This document shows, piece after piece, positions 20,731 through 32,739 of a stretch of DNA of 64,000 nt. The translations under genes and the position numbers were made by a program. How positions within the stretch are numbered: the stretch's first letter is position 1; every line of letters starts with the position of its first letter. The stretch comes from Tricholoma matsutake (taxonomy: Eukaryota; Basidiomycota; Agaricomycetes; Agaricales; Tricholomataceae), in the NCBI GenBank assembly GCA_026075535.2, contig AP026541.1, positions 10,106,001 through 10,170,000 of the forward strand, given 5' to 3'. The notes under the pieces were generated by a model. That model did not search any database, was not told where the DNA came from, and worked only from the letters and a program-made list of their open reading frames with translations.

Positions 20731-23700
20731 TTATGCCTCGACTTCCAGGTGAGAAAATATTGTGTCTGTCCCCTCTGTGAAATTTTGGTAAGGCCGGAAT
20801 CTCATCCCCTCATACACCATTCTCGCAATGCAATGCAGAGCATTCAGATTACATTTAAAGAATTGGGCAATTGCATTACATGCTCACTTACAATTCTCTT
20901 CGGGTTCCCACAAATTATTTTTGTTGGTATAGTTTTTCCACTTTATTAAGAACTCCAATTTGTTCTGTCGAAGACGTGAGTCTAGAATTTCTTCAACTAT
21001 GTATTCTGGAGCACCTTCTACTATTATTGGAGGTTGCGGAGTAGTTTGTTGGCCAGGAATAGTGGGCAGACAGTAAGGGCATAGGCGGGATACGTTAATC
21101 TCGGGATCAATCTTGAATGATCAGGGTAATTTTAGCACTACCACATTAGGCGAGATCACTTTAGAGATTGCATATGGGCCAACTTGTTTCTCTGTAAGTT
21201 TCCTCAAAGGTCGTGAAATATTCAGGTCCTTGGTACTTAGCCATACCAAGTCACCAACTTTGTACTCTGGAGCACATGCTCGAGTACGATCCACATGTCG
21301 CATCATGTCATCACGTGCTTTCTTCAATGCCACCTCTGCTTCCTCTTGTACCTTTTGCATCTTAGATATAAAGTCTTCTACCGACTGTACTTTGACTTCC
21401 CTTCTGGGTTCTACTCCCATGCGAGGATGGTATCCATAATTTGTGAAAAAGGGTGACATATGAGTAGCCAAATGGAATTTGTTATTGTGGGAAAATTCGG
21501 CAATTGCCAACCATTCGGGCCAGTCAATTTGTTGGTAGTTGACAAACATACGTAGGTACTGCTCCAACTCCTGATTCATTCTCTCTGTCTGCCCATCAGT
21601 CTGCAGGTGATATGCTGTAGATAATTTAGTTTGAATTCCCAATATGTTGTTTAGTTCTCACATAAACGCGGAAGCAAATTGTGGTCCGCGATCAGAGATA
21701 ACGGTATCAGGTAACCCATGTAACCACCATACCTGATTTAGATAGAGGTGCGCCAAGCCCAATGATGAGGTTTCTGTAGTAGTAGGAATAATATGGACCT
21801 CCTTTGTAAAGCGGTCGCATACTACGAATATTGCATTGTACCCTTGAGCCTCGGGTAATCCGGTAATAAAATCCACAGATATATCTTGCCACAGCGCTTT
21901 AGGTATAGGGTTCAGCATTAATTTTCCCACAGGTTTCTCTGGAAATTTCTTCCCCCTCATGCACATATCACATCCATCCACATACCCCAACACATACTTC
22001 AAAATTCCGGGCCACTAATAATTTCTCATTACTAATTCCAACGTCTTCCATCTTCCTGGGTGTCTGGCAATCGGTGTATTGTGATGTAACTGGACGATCT
22101 CCCTTTGCAAATCCTGATCCTTCGGTACATACACTTTTCCTCAAAACAACACCAACCCTTGTTCCTCAGCCCATTCATCTCCTTTGATATTACCTTTCTT
22201 CTCTCCCTTCAGAGCTTTCACGGCTTCCACTACTTCATCGTCCATTTCCAAACATTGTCTAATTTTAGACAACATTTCCGTTTCCGAGCTATCTATTAAT
22301 AGATGCCCTTGATGCATAGCGCAAATGTGAAAGTATTCAGGTTTGAGTAAGGTAACATTTTTATTGTCCTCCTCCACCCCCCTTTTATGATCGATACATC
22401 TGGATAATGCATCTGCTTTCCTCATTAAGCTTCCCGCTTTGTGGACCAAGTGAAAATTGAAATGCGATAGGAATAGTGCCCAATGTGCTTGCTGGCGATT
22501 AAGCTTTTTAGCGGACATGAAGTATTGCAGATTTTGATGATCGTTCCAGATCTCAATCTGATGTGTACATCCCTCCAAATAATGCCTCCACGCCTCCAAT
22601 GCTCGTATTATCCCCAACATCTCTTTGTCATGCACATCATAATTCCTCTCCACATCATTCAACCCTTTTGACAAGTATGCACAAGGATCCCATTTGTCAT
22701 CTTTGCACAGCATTGATAATACTGCTCCAGTAGCAAAATCGGATGCATCGGATTCCACTCGCAAAGGGCATGTGAAATCTACTGGGGCTAATATTGGTCC
22801 CTCCACAAACTTCCTCTTCAACTTCTCAAACACTGTCTGCTGCTGCTCTCCCCACCTCCATACTACTCCCTTTCGCATAAGGTTATGTAAGGGTGTGGCA
22901 ATTTTAGAAAAATTGTGCACAAAGCGACAATAATAATTTGTGAGTCCCAAGAAGGCTTGAACCTCCTTGACATGGGTGGATGCAGGCCAATCTGTGATCG
23001 CCTGTACCTTGATCGGATCCATTTTGATCCCGTCAGGGCCAATCAATAATCCTAGGAACTCAATCTCACTTGCCCCAAACACACACTTCTCTGGTTTCAA
23101 AAATAGATCATTCTCCACCAACCTCTGTAACACCTCCTGCACTATTGCCTCATGATTCTCTTCATCCTCCGTGAATATCAGAATGTCATCAATAAATATT
23201 ATTACCACGCCTTTGTCTATTATGTCCTTGAAAATGTCGTTCATCATATTTTGAAAGGTCGGGGGACTATTAGTCATCCCAAAAAACATGACAAGCGGCT
23301 CGAAGGATCCTCGATGTGTGGCAAATGCAGCCTTCCACTCATCTCCTTTCTTTATTTGTACATTGTTGTATCCCCATCATAAATCCAATTTTGTAAAGAC
23401 CTTGGCTTTTCCCACCTTGTCAATTATTTCTGAGATCAATGGCAGGGGGTACGTGTTCTTCACTGTCCACTCATTCAGATACCTATAATCTGTACACATC
23501 CTCTTCCTTTGGTCTTTCTTTGGCACAAAGAATATTGGTCCCATCTGCAGTGATTTCGAAGGTCATATGTATCCTTTGCACAATTTCTCCTTCAGGAATG
23601 CATCCACTTCTTCTTGTTCCATCGGAGATAACGGATATACCTTCGACTTCTTTGGCACAAACTCTGGCTTCATCTCAATCGCATGATCCCATGGCTTCCG

Positions 23701-24614
23701 CATCGGCATTCGCTCAGACTCCTTCTTCTGGAATACTGACAGATGTTCATGATACACTTTTGGCACCCATTCCTCCACTGGCTTCTCCACCTTCACAATA
23801 TTCTTGTCCCATGACTGTCCTCCATGAATTGTTCTAAAGGTTTGCTTCTGCTCTCCTTTCTCGATCATGATCAGAACTTCCTCATTTGGCATTTCCTCAT
23901 CCTCCACTTCCTCCATCGTAACAGAATACTTCCTCGGATGTTCTTTCTCTTTCTTTTTCCTTTTTTCCTTCTTCATCTTCCTCCCATACACATTACATTC
24001 CTTAGGACAATGAGTCATTTGTACTTTCCCAGTTTTCCAATCAATTTCGGGATTATGCTTCCATAACCATGGACATCTTATTATTAGATTGGTTTTCCCA
24101 AGATTGCACACTTCAAATATGGCTCGCTCCTGATGCTCCTGATACTTTAGTACCATAGTCACCTCCTCCTTGATAGTTCCTCCACGATTGACTGTTCTGT
24201 CAATATTGTACACCATTATAGGTTGCACCAGCTTGCGTGTGTTAATACCATTTCCAGTAATTAAGGATCGATTAATAAATAATCCTGTAGCACCACTATC
24301 AAGCAACACTTCCACATCAATAGCTGCATGCGTGTCCACTGTCTTCAGTCCCACAGTCAAGGTGATTTCGGGTTCTATTCGTGCAGAGCGAATAAAGAAT
24401 TTAGGGGTTTTCGGAAATGACACATGAAAATTGTCACGTGATTCAAAATGGTTATACTCCTCCTCAATTTCCTTTTCTGATTTGCTCTGGATTTCCTCGG
24501 ATACTAATACATTGTAACAATTCTGGGTCACCAATGGGGAAACCTTCACTGGGACTCTTCCACAAAATTCTTCTGCTTGCCTTCCTCCAGCTTCACTTCC
24601 TCGATTGTAGCTTC
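20731..24614 (-). pseudogene. pol: Element D pol: protease, RT, RNase H, integrase, chromodomain; only nonsense lesions
   Basis: Minus strand, one frame from about 24614 to TAA at 20731-20733. Domains: protease LLDSGATGLFIN near 24310; RT with FIDDILIF near 23190; RNase H DASDFATGAVL near 22740; integrase zinc domain near 22110-21960; DDE core with HLQTDGQTERMNQ near 21600; chromodomain EYIVEEILDSRLRQ near 21010. Stops: TGA at 23563, 23377, 22141, 21658, 21121 and 20884 (low ends), plus TAG at 22015 in what should be a YWWPG motif (TGG to TAG). At the TGA positions arginine is expected, which fits CGA to TGA. Confidence 0.93.
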
Positions 24615-25641
24615 CCTAATCTTTCTTTTCTGCCTACAATTCCTAGAAATGTGTCCTAACTGCCCACAGTTAAAACATTTAAGTGGCTCGTCTCCCTGCT
24701 TGATCAACCTCCATTGCCTCTGCTGGTGCTGCTGACTCCGTAACTATAGGTGTCACTGCCATGGCCGGTGGCTGTGCCCTCGGAGCTTGCACCTGAGGTG
24801 CCTTTCCTTTCTCAGACTTTCCTCCTGATGACTTTCCAAATTTACTACTTCCATACATCAACTTTGACTCCGCCTGTTCCTGCCGATATTGCTGGTCAAG
24901 GCGCATTGCCCAATTATACCACTCGTCCAACTTCTCTGGCATAGAAGGTAGTCGGTAGATAGACTTGAATAAGGAGGGATTTAATCCTGCTTTCAAAAAC
25001 TCTACCAATGTGGCTTCTCCCATGTCTGTTTGCGAAGCTTCTGCTTTGAACTGCAAAATAAATTCATCCGCCGTTAAAGAACCTTGGCGCATGGTTTTTA
25101 ATTTAGCATTGGCTGTCACCTTTGGATTAGGGTCTCCAAACTGTGCCTCCAATCTCTCCAGAAATTCCTTGAAGGTTGCAAATGGTTTATTTCCTGCAGC
25201 AATTTGATTAATGGCCTCATTTCTCCAGAACTGTGCTTTCCCCCCCTGAATGTATGAGAGAGCAAACATAATCCTAGACTCAGCTGTATGAAACTCTGGC
25301 TTCCTCCCATGGATGTACAATACTATAGAGCTGATGAAGGATTTTGTATTCTCCATGGTACCGTCAAAGATTTGCAGGGGCACATACTTAGGTAAGCATG
25401 CTTTTCCATTTCCAGATTTCTCCACCATCTCATCCTCCTGCGATATCCACTCCACCATCTCCTCCATCTCATCATCTCTTTCTCCTATCGTCTCTGGCTG
25501 TATTTCTGCTTGCCTGGGCTGTGATGCTGCCAACACTGACACTAATTGCAACATTTGCACTGTAAGCGCATCAATTTTCGCCTCTAGTGCTGGTATGGGA
25601 ACAGGATTAGGACCGGGATTAGAAGTTGAAGGTTTGGACAT
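24546..25641 (-). pseudogene. gag: Element D gag
   Basis: Starts at ATG 25641 with a short N-terminal helix region (LEAKIDALTVQML), then a capsid domain (YVPLQIFDGTMEN, FALSYIQGGKAQFW, FLERLEAQFGDPN). After MEVDQAG (about 24700) a one-base shift leads into the zinc knuckle CFNCGQLGHISRNC (24668-24627) and the stop at 24546. Pol runs in the -1 frame relative to the knuckle frame, the same relation as in elements A and F. Confidence 0.85.
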
Positions 25642-26113
25642 AATTGTAGAATCTGTGATGAATCACTTCTTCGACAAATTCAAGATTTTTTTTGAGACCT
25701 CTCCAAATGTTTATGGGTCACGTGATGGTTTGTCAATTGTTCGTCAATTGTTCATCGTTCATCAGGCGCCTATTTTGACACTTCGGATCAATAACCCTTC
25801 CAACAGTGCCTGATCTCAGAGATAACACTGAATTTGGCTTGTAACTAAAATAGTCGTCTGAATAGAGTGATGTAAATCATAACTAAACCAGATCCAATCG
25901 GTTGTCTGGTTGCAGCTGTCCTAATGACGAGCGCTGCCTCTCGATCACTGGCGGTCGCAATGTAAGGCGAGGCCTGGCATCGGCTTATGAAAGAAAAGGT
26001 AGATTATGTATATACAAGTACTTCCGGCTCATGCCAAAAGGATGAGTAATCGGATGTGGCGCAGTGAAACAATGATGTATGCGCAAGTAAGAGAAGGTGC
26101 ACTGATATGGGAA

Positions 26114-26123
26114 GTTGTGTTCT
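26114..26123 (-). promoter_or_regulatory. Element D self-priming primer-binding site
   Basis: On the minus strand AGAACACAAC lies 2 nt inside the 5' LTR and is exactly complementary over 10 nt to GTTGTGTTCT of the LTR (26310-26301, minus strand). Confidence 0.7.
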
Positions 26124-26125
26124 TC

Positions 26126-26516
26126 TGTTAGGGCGACACCCACTATCTGCTAGCTAAGACTGTGCAGGTTCTCTCTACAAGAAGGGGGCGGGATCCATGC
26201 TCATGATGGGGGAATTGATGGTTTTGATGTGAGGGGTTATTAATAGGTGAGTTTGTTGAGATAGGCCTTTCACACCAAAAATGTAGGTGGAATACCTAAG
26301 AGAACACAACAGGCATATATTTAGGGTTTATATACTATGTTACACATATTGTACATTGTTGTTACCGACGCACTCATACATGCACATACATTTTGATGCG
26401 TGCAAAATAAAATTCTCACACTATCAAAGTGTAGCATCATTTGGCGTCATGTAGCGTAATTCGACATAATAAAATAAAAATGAAATTTTATTAGGTAATG
26501 GGGTGGTTTCCTAACA
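26126..26516 (-). repeat. Element D 5' LTR, 391 bp
   Basis: Partner of 20318-20719 and followed by ATGAC. It contains the predicted promoter and the segment complementary to the primer-binding site. Confidence 0.93.
26301..26334 (-). promoter_or_regulatory. Element D LTR promoter: TATA box and predicted RNA start
   Basis: Minus-strand TATATAAA (26334-26327) lies about 20 nt upstream of GTTGTGTTCT (26310-26301), which pairs with the primer-binding site. The start site is inferred from the self-priming model. Confidence 0.5.
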
Positions 26517-26631
26517 ATGACCACCACAGGTACATTTGAAATAGTCAGGTGCACCAGGCAGAAAGGGAGGAAGCCAGACAAAAATATCTTGAGCACAGAG
26601 ATGATCAGGTTGTAGCCCCTTCAAAGCAGCA

Positions 26632-27354
26632 TCATGGAGTATGAAGATGGTGTGTTTGGTTCAGTGAAGAAGTCACCTCGTCAGTAGCAATCTGGTTAGT
26701 CATGTAAGTCAATTTGTTTCTTGATATCTTGAAGTGCAGCATGGAGGTGTTGGTGGATAGCTGACTCAGTTCGAACCTCAGATGATTCTGTCTCCACCTC
26801 GGCTGCAGCTGCAGCATCCTCCATCGAGTCCAAAATCTCATCAGAAAGCTATCATCAATGAAATGTGTGCCAGTTGCAATATCAGCATGTTTGTCAGGAT
26901 CACATATAAAGGAGAGCTCGTCTTGAAGCTGCATGCAGGCTGTCGCTGACAGGCAAACTCCATTTTGTTCATGCAACATACCATGTTCCCCATGTGAGCT
27001 ACCATGTGGATTACTCGTTCCTCCCACTTCTCCTTGTGATGCACTACCCAAAGGTGTTAGATTGGTGTTGTTAGATTGCCCCATTGGCACAGCTGGCTGT
27101 CCGAGATGCATTCTGAGTCAAGGTGCAAAGAAGCCCACTGTTGGGACCCTTGATGGCTCAGCAGCCACAGATGGCAGAGCTGATGGCCCAGCAGGGCCTA
27201 TGGGATTGACATGGGACACACTGATGACTACTGATGCAGCCTGACTCAGATATGGTGTTGGCAGTTTCTTCTTTTTGCGGCCTGCATTTGCACATGAACC
27301 ACCCCAATTGGTGCTTCGTGGACGTTGACCAGATTTGGTCAATGATGTGTTCAA
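26632..27354 (-). pseudogene. Decayed ORF of unknown function, probably transposon-related
   Basis: One minus-strand frame, 27354 to 26632, is open except for a TGA at about 27118. It begins MNTSLTKSGQRPRS, then NWGGSCANAGRKKKK (a basic, glycine-rich motif of the kind seen in nuclear proteins of fungal transposons), a Pro/Ser/Gly-rich middle, and a C-terminal part with DELSFICDPDKHADIATG. No domain recognised. It lies against element D and outside the gene island. Confidence 0.4.
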
Positions 27355-28283
27355 CGCTCCCTGAGAAGCTACGTGTAACAGGCAGTTTGATGAGGAACGA
27401 CTATGGCGGCAATCCGTTCATCACACTCTCATGGTTTCTCCGAGTGACTGTGTCCTGACTCCAAATCGGGAGTCAGGCAACCACGGGACTGTGACATGAG
27501 CCCAATATCGAGCCGAGTTTTTCGTCACGGATCGTCATGCTGACTCATGCAGCCGATTGTATCTCCGCTGCTTACGTGAGAATCGCACGCGACGTTAGAT
27601 TGGCGGACTTTAAAATCTAATAGGGGTGTCACCGCAAATTCAATCCTTTCTTCTGTATCTTCCCTCTCGTTGTCCTGAATGCTCTACAATTTTAGACGAG
27701 GCTTTAATGGCATACGTAGATGATATTTTGAAAGTTTTACAGTTTTCTGCTCAGTGATGCTTAGAGCCGGGACTGTTTAATCAGATTTTGAGTACTCCCT
27801 TGTGATATCGGCAACATCACAAAGCAACTTGAAGCACAATAGAACTTCTTAATTTTTTTTGTGATCTATAATGGAGTAGTATATAGGTGATATATCCTAG
27901 CAAAGGTCAGCTGTTTTTCTGTGGCAATCCCTTCAAACTGCATTTTGAAACTCTCTGGTATTTTGAAACCCATAATTCATGATAGTAGGATTGTGCCAAG
28001 GACAAACACCGCCATAGCCTTAATTTAAAAGGAACATTCCATATCACCTTGATTTCAGCGAAAGAACTACTATCAACACCCCCATGTTTCCCGTTCACAA
28101 GGTGGACAGGTTATGTTTCCAAATTCATTAGGGCTTACCTCAATGTTCAGAAACTGACGTTCACAGGCATCAAGTAGAGATTGTTTATACACTCCTCTAA
28201 ATCTACATCATTAATCAGTCTAAGCCCTGCAAAATTCAGTCAGTCTTACAGATCACAACAATAAAAACAGAGATTCTATTCAC
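27355..28283. other. Intergenic region between transposon block and gene island
   Basis: No gene supported. About 27460-27475 carries a short inverted repeat (CTGACTCC ... GGAGTCAG, 8-bp arms). Otherwise mixed-composition sequence downstream of the MTU1 stop, holding its 3' untranslated region. Confidence 0.5.
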
Positions 28284-29899
28284 TCACCACCACTGCCAAT
28301 CTTTCACCACCTCGTCCATTGGCTTCTCCTTTCTTTCCATAGCCTCTGGCACCGACGTTGCTTGGTCAATTACCCCACACCCTAGACACCACTCCGCGTC
28401 CCCGGCTCCATTTTCATCCCACAGCGCAGCGACCTGCCCCGGCGCCACAGCTTTCTGCGGCTGGTCAAAATAGATGGAGAGGCCTTTTGGGGATGTCGAT
28501 GACCTAGGTGAAGGTTTTAAGATGAGCAGACAGGAAAAGAAGGGCATACTTACTTTCTGACTGTACACGGCACACTCTTCATCCGATGCCTGAACTTTAT
28601 GTGTGCGCGGAAGCCATCAGGATGAGTGAGGTCTGCCGGAGGCGCATCGGCCCATATCCAAGAGAAATCTTGTACATGGAGGCCATTGAAGAATAGGGCT
28701 TCATGATTCCTAGTTTCGTAGTCCGTGTTAGATTCTTTTGACAGGCAGACGACGACAAATGATATTGGAAGTATACGTACGAGCCAGGTACAACATAAAT
28801 GATATTCTTGCGCATATCCTTCTTTGCAACGAACATCTTCATGAGCATCCCTCCGATCTTGGCTCTTTCTCCGATTGTGTATGTCCAGAGCCCAGCGTGC
28901 TTTCCAATTTCCTTGTTAGTTGTGAGGTCCATGATCGGGCCAGGATTGGATGGAAGGTATGATGCTGTGTAACAAAGGAAACGTAACAGTTAGCATGATA
29001 CAACAAATAACATGGGCAAGGAGGGATACACAGGAAGTGATCAAATTGTGCCTTCTCCCCAACGAAACAAAGTCCCATGCTCTCGGCCCTGTCCGCAGTA
29101 GGTAGACGGTATTTCTTTGCTAATTCCCGGACCTGTGGTTTGTTCAGATTTTGTAAGGGGAAGAGTGCGTCTCGAAGGGCTTTTTCTGATATAGAGGAGA
29201 GGTAATAAGATTGGTCCTTGTTGTGGTCGGCTGCGCTAAGAAGTTTAGGGCGCGGAGGTTTGTCGGGGGATGTAGGTGAGGACCATGATTTGCGAGCATA
29301 ATGGCCTAGGGACAGAACATGTCTAGTCAGTGTAGAGGAAGCCAACTGAAAGGTAAGCATTACCTGTTGCGAACCAGGTGTTATTGGGTGTTTGCGTGAA
29401 TATCGATAGACGTTCCAGCAGGGCACCGAACTTGATTTCTCTTAAGGATCAATCAGTTGATGAGAGATAGTCAACGCTTGCTGATTTTACCTGTTGCACC
29501 AAACATCGGGGTTGGGTGTGACGCCCAATTCCCAAGCCTTGAGTGATGGCTCGAAAACTCTATGCCAGTACTCCCGTGATAGATCGATCTGGCGTTGAAT
29601 GAGATATAGTAAATGAGGATTTCGAAGACGGACAAACCATTTCGCAGGGTATATCAAGAACTTTACATACTCGTTGGACGTCTTCCCAGTCTTTTTCCCA
29701 CTCGCAACCTTTGTCTGTCCCGGATTCGTCTCGGGTATCCCAATTTCGCATGAACACTGCAGATAAGTCGCAGTCCTAAGAATTCCAGAATAGTTAAAGA
29801 TCTATTGTGGTGCACTACCTGACTCACCTGGTCGGCTAACAATTTTGCTGCCACTGAGGAATCGACACCCCCAGACATACCAACCACCACTAAATCCAT
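28284..29899 (-). CDS. MTU1: Mitochondrial tRNA-specific 2-thiouridylase
   Basis: Adds sulfur to U34 of mitochondrial tRNAs for Lys, Glu and Gln (MnmA/TrmU family; yeast SLM3). Eight exons on the minus strand: 29899-29828, 29775-29638, 29588-29491, 29440-29364, 29305-29030, 28964-28781, 28709-28554, 28503-28284. All seven introns are GT-AG, and the join gives 406 aa, close to the family's usual 400-420. Seen: the ATP pyrophosphatase loop GMSGGVDSS at residues 7-15, PNPDVWCNREIKF with the first catalytic cysteine, TGHYAR, DQSYYLSS, and GLCFVGEK with the second catalytic cysteine. The first ATG leaves no obvious mitochondrial targeting peptide, and the frame upstream is closed by a stop, so a further 5' exon or an alternative start is possible. 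Divergent from the CENP-C gene. Confidence 0.93.
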
Positions 29900-30130
29900 G
29901 CATAATCAACATCCTAGCAAAGATCAAGAAACAGATTTACCCTTGTCGCCTCTTTTAGGTGCATTATACCCAGGAAGGGTAGAATATCTGCGGGTTGAGT
30001 ATTGTCGAAAGTATCGACGGAGTGAAGAGCGAAGACAGGTGGTGGCCATAAAAGGAAAGGCTGCCAAACACGACCAAGCCGCCAGAGCGCGTCCCCGTTT
30101 ACATTCTCACGCACCCAAAAGATCACCCCC
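29900..30130. promoter_or_regulatory. Shared divergent promoter region of MTU1 and MIF2
   Basis: Only 231 bp separate the start codons of the two divergent genes, so both promoters must overlap here or extend into coding sequence. No TATA box is obvious. Confidence 0.55.
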
Positions 30131-32319
30131 ATGCCCACCTCCACCCGCAAGAGCAGTCTAGGCGCTGCCAGACGAGGCCCCCAGAAAGCCCATATTCCGT
30201 ATCGAGGAGATAACCCGGAGGTTGGTAAGAAGACAGGTATAGCGGTGCGGCATGTCGAGCGCAAGTCTGATGGGTTCGAGCCGTTCGAGGAGATCATGGA
30301 GCAGGCGGATAAACGCACACCGCCGAAACCTAAGGGCAGGAATAGAAAGTCGTCTGTGCCTATTCAGGAGGATGAGTCCGACGAAGATGGGGAAATGTCA
30401 ATGGAGTTGGACGATGGTGAGTTACTACTTGGTAATTTCGCAGAACGCGTTCAGATCGTCTGTCTAAGCCCCAATGCAATACTTCGCAAATACCCAGCAG
30501 CCTTCAACTCCCAGGCGAACAAGCTCATCATCGCGACCTGTCACACGAACGTCTGATATCGATTTCGACCAAGTCCCTTCACCCCGACCGCGTGGATCGT
30601 CACGCAAGTCAGTGTCCGGCCCAGGCCCCTCCAATCTCTCCAAATCGTACCATGCTCGAGATCTGCAACGAGACCAAGACTCCGACCCGCCAGACAATGA
30701 CGCCCAAGATCATGGTGGCATGGACGACAATGATGCTTTTGAGGATCATGGGCAGCCCAATGGTGGCCCGCCCCCCCAAGATTCGCCACAACATCAGACC
30801 AGTTTCACGCAGATGGATCAGGATGACAATGAAAATGAGGGTGAAGGCGGTCAAGGGGATGGTGGTCACGAACAGGAGGAGGAAGAGGAGGAAGAGCACC
30901 AGACACCACTTCCACCTTTGCGACGAAACAAAGGCAAGGAAAGAGCGGTGCTCCCCGACGTGCCTGAGGAGGAGGAGGAAGGTCTGGAAGACGAGATCGC
31001 ACGGGGAATGCAGGATGTCGAGCAGCAGCGTTATGACGATGATGATGGCGGTGAGGAGGATGATCATGCACCACCTGAGCCAAGGCAAAGCAAGAAGGCA
31101 AAAGTAACAAATGAAGATACCAAGAAACCTGGACGGCCTCGTGCAAAGTCAAAGAAGGAAAATCGCGGTAAATTCCTACTTCTACGTAGTACATCAACTC
31201 TAACACAGCGAAAATTCTAGATGTTCGCGAAGGCGTGCGGAAAAGCACGCGCGAGCACTACAAGCCTCTCGAGTGGTGGCGTGGCGAAAAACTTGTGTAC
31301 GGGCGGCCTCGTGGCCATTCATCCAATAGTGGGCTCGTGCTTGTCCCTCCTATCCGGGAGATCATTCGCATACCGAAGGAAGAGCCGGAGCCGCTGGGGA
31401 GTAAGCGAAAGCGCAATGGGGGAAGGGGACGGAGTAAGAGCAAGGCGACAGAGGAGGTGCAAGTGAAGATGGTGCCAGTGGACAATCCGGAAGAGGGCTG
31501 GGACGATGAGACGGATCCGTATTGCACAGTACTTGATTATCCTACGAGGGAAGAGGTTCGGAGACGTGCGTGCATTTTCGGCACTTTTCTGGTCCGCATT
31601 GAATCTGACATGTTAACGCTTTTTTGACTATTCTATTAGGTGTGGCCTTCCCTTCTGGAATGCTGAACCCGCGACCGACCGCGAATGGCGATTGGTCGTT
31701 CGAGAAAGTGTTTGGTGATGGGGATTTCATCGCTGCTGGTGTGCTCATCATCCCGCCCAAGGGCCGGAAACCGAGTAAAGTTACAAAAGACAATACTTAT
31801 GTGCGTCCTTTCTTTAACCCGCAAGAGACGTTTGATTAACATGTGGTAAACGTTGTTATCCTCTGTGTAGATATTCTACGTCGTGGAAGGCGCGGTAAAT
31901 CTGAAAGTCCACGAGACAAGCCTAATTCTCGCCACAGGCGCAATATTCCTAGTTCCACGAGGTAGTCCTCTTTCTGCTTATGCACGCATTCGCCTTACCA
32001 ATTCTCTTCATCAGGCAATACCTATTTTATTGAAAACATCTCTCAGCGGGACGCCAAACTATTCTTTACTCAGGCTCGGAAGATCGCGCCAAGCGTAGAG
32101 GAGCTTGAAGCAGCCGATGCTGCTGTTGTTCATCGCCTTTCGTCGGGGGCGACAGTGGCTAGGACTACATCTACAGCAGTAGGTGTTGATGGTGGTACTA
32201 GACAATCATCTGGGCCTCGGCCATCTACTGTGGCGCCTACGACACAAGTGGATGGAGTTGTGGGTAGAGTTATGTCGAAGGTGCCTGCAGGGAAGAGGGC
32301 TATGTCGACGAGGACTTGA
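30131..32319 (+). CDS. MIF2: Inner-kinetochore protein CENP-C/Mif2
   Basis: Binds CENP-A nucleosomes and links them to the outer kinetochore. Six exons: 30131-30416, 30469-31167, 31221-31565, 31640-31800, 31871-31961, 32015-32319, with GT-AG introns of 52-74 nt. The join gives 628 aa. The N-terminus (TRKSSLGAARRGPQKAHIPY) resembles the Mif2 N-terminal block. Residues about 195-280 are very acidic. The CENP-C signature RKSTREHYKPLEWWRGEK lies at about 335-352, and the C-terminal cupin dimerisation domain at about 443-553 (FYVVEGAVNL, LVPRGNTYFIEN). A Ser/Thr-rich tail follows. A real gene in a normal gene island; it says nothing about a centromere nearby. Confidence 0.95.
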
Positions 32320-32739
32320 GTCTATCTTACTTAGTTTGAAACTATCTGTGCATGCACAACCTTTGTTATATCGCCTCCTTGTTCGAATCCGATCAATCAT
32401 TGATAAATAGATCAGACTGGTACTGGTTGTCTTGTTGGACTTGTCAAACCTCCGTGCGCTTCATGCCCGATGACTCGGCAGAACTTGCGTCAACCATAAT
32501 TCGTATTGCCAAACGGTGGTGTTGTCGCAGAAGGTGAGTCATGACTTGCCGGATCACACGGACTCGGAGATCCATTCATCCATTCATAATTCCTGCCTGA
32601 CAGTTCCACCTACTTCCACTGCTTTAGATACTCATCAGTCAAATTGCTTATTATGTATAAAGACTCAAATTCATCTCTGCTTCTTTAGAAGACACCAATA
32701 TCTTGTTTCTGACTCGAACGTGCGCACTGCGCCATCATC

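Larger units (their letters stand above)
20318..26516 (-). mobile_element. Element D: full-length Ty3/gypsy chromovirus, inactivated
   Basis: LTRs at 20318-20719 and 26126-26516 are flanked by the 5-bp duplication ATGAC (20313-20317, 26517-26521). The order on the minus strand is 5' LTR, primer-binding site, gag (25641-24546), pol (24614-20731), purine tract and 3' LTR. The pol frame is unbroken by indels but holds six TGA and one TAG. Gag has one frameshift before its zinc knuckle. The LTRs differ mainly by an 11-nt indel and scattered substitutions, so the insertion is not recent. Confidence 0.95.

Noticed and set aside
30609..31088. Leucine/isoleucine-rich minus-strand ORF inside MIF2 that looks like a membrane protein.
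   Set aside because: It is the complement of the acidic repeat region of CENP-C; the hydrophobic codons are simply antisense to Glu/Asp codons.
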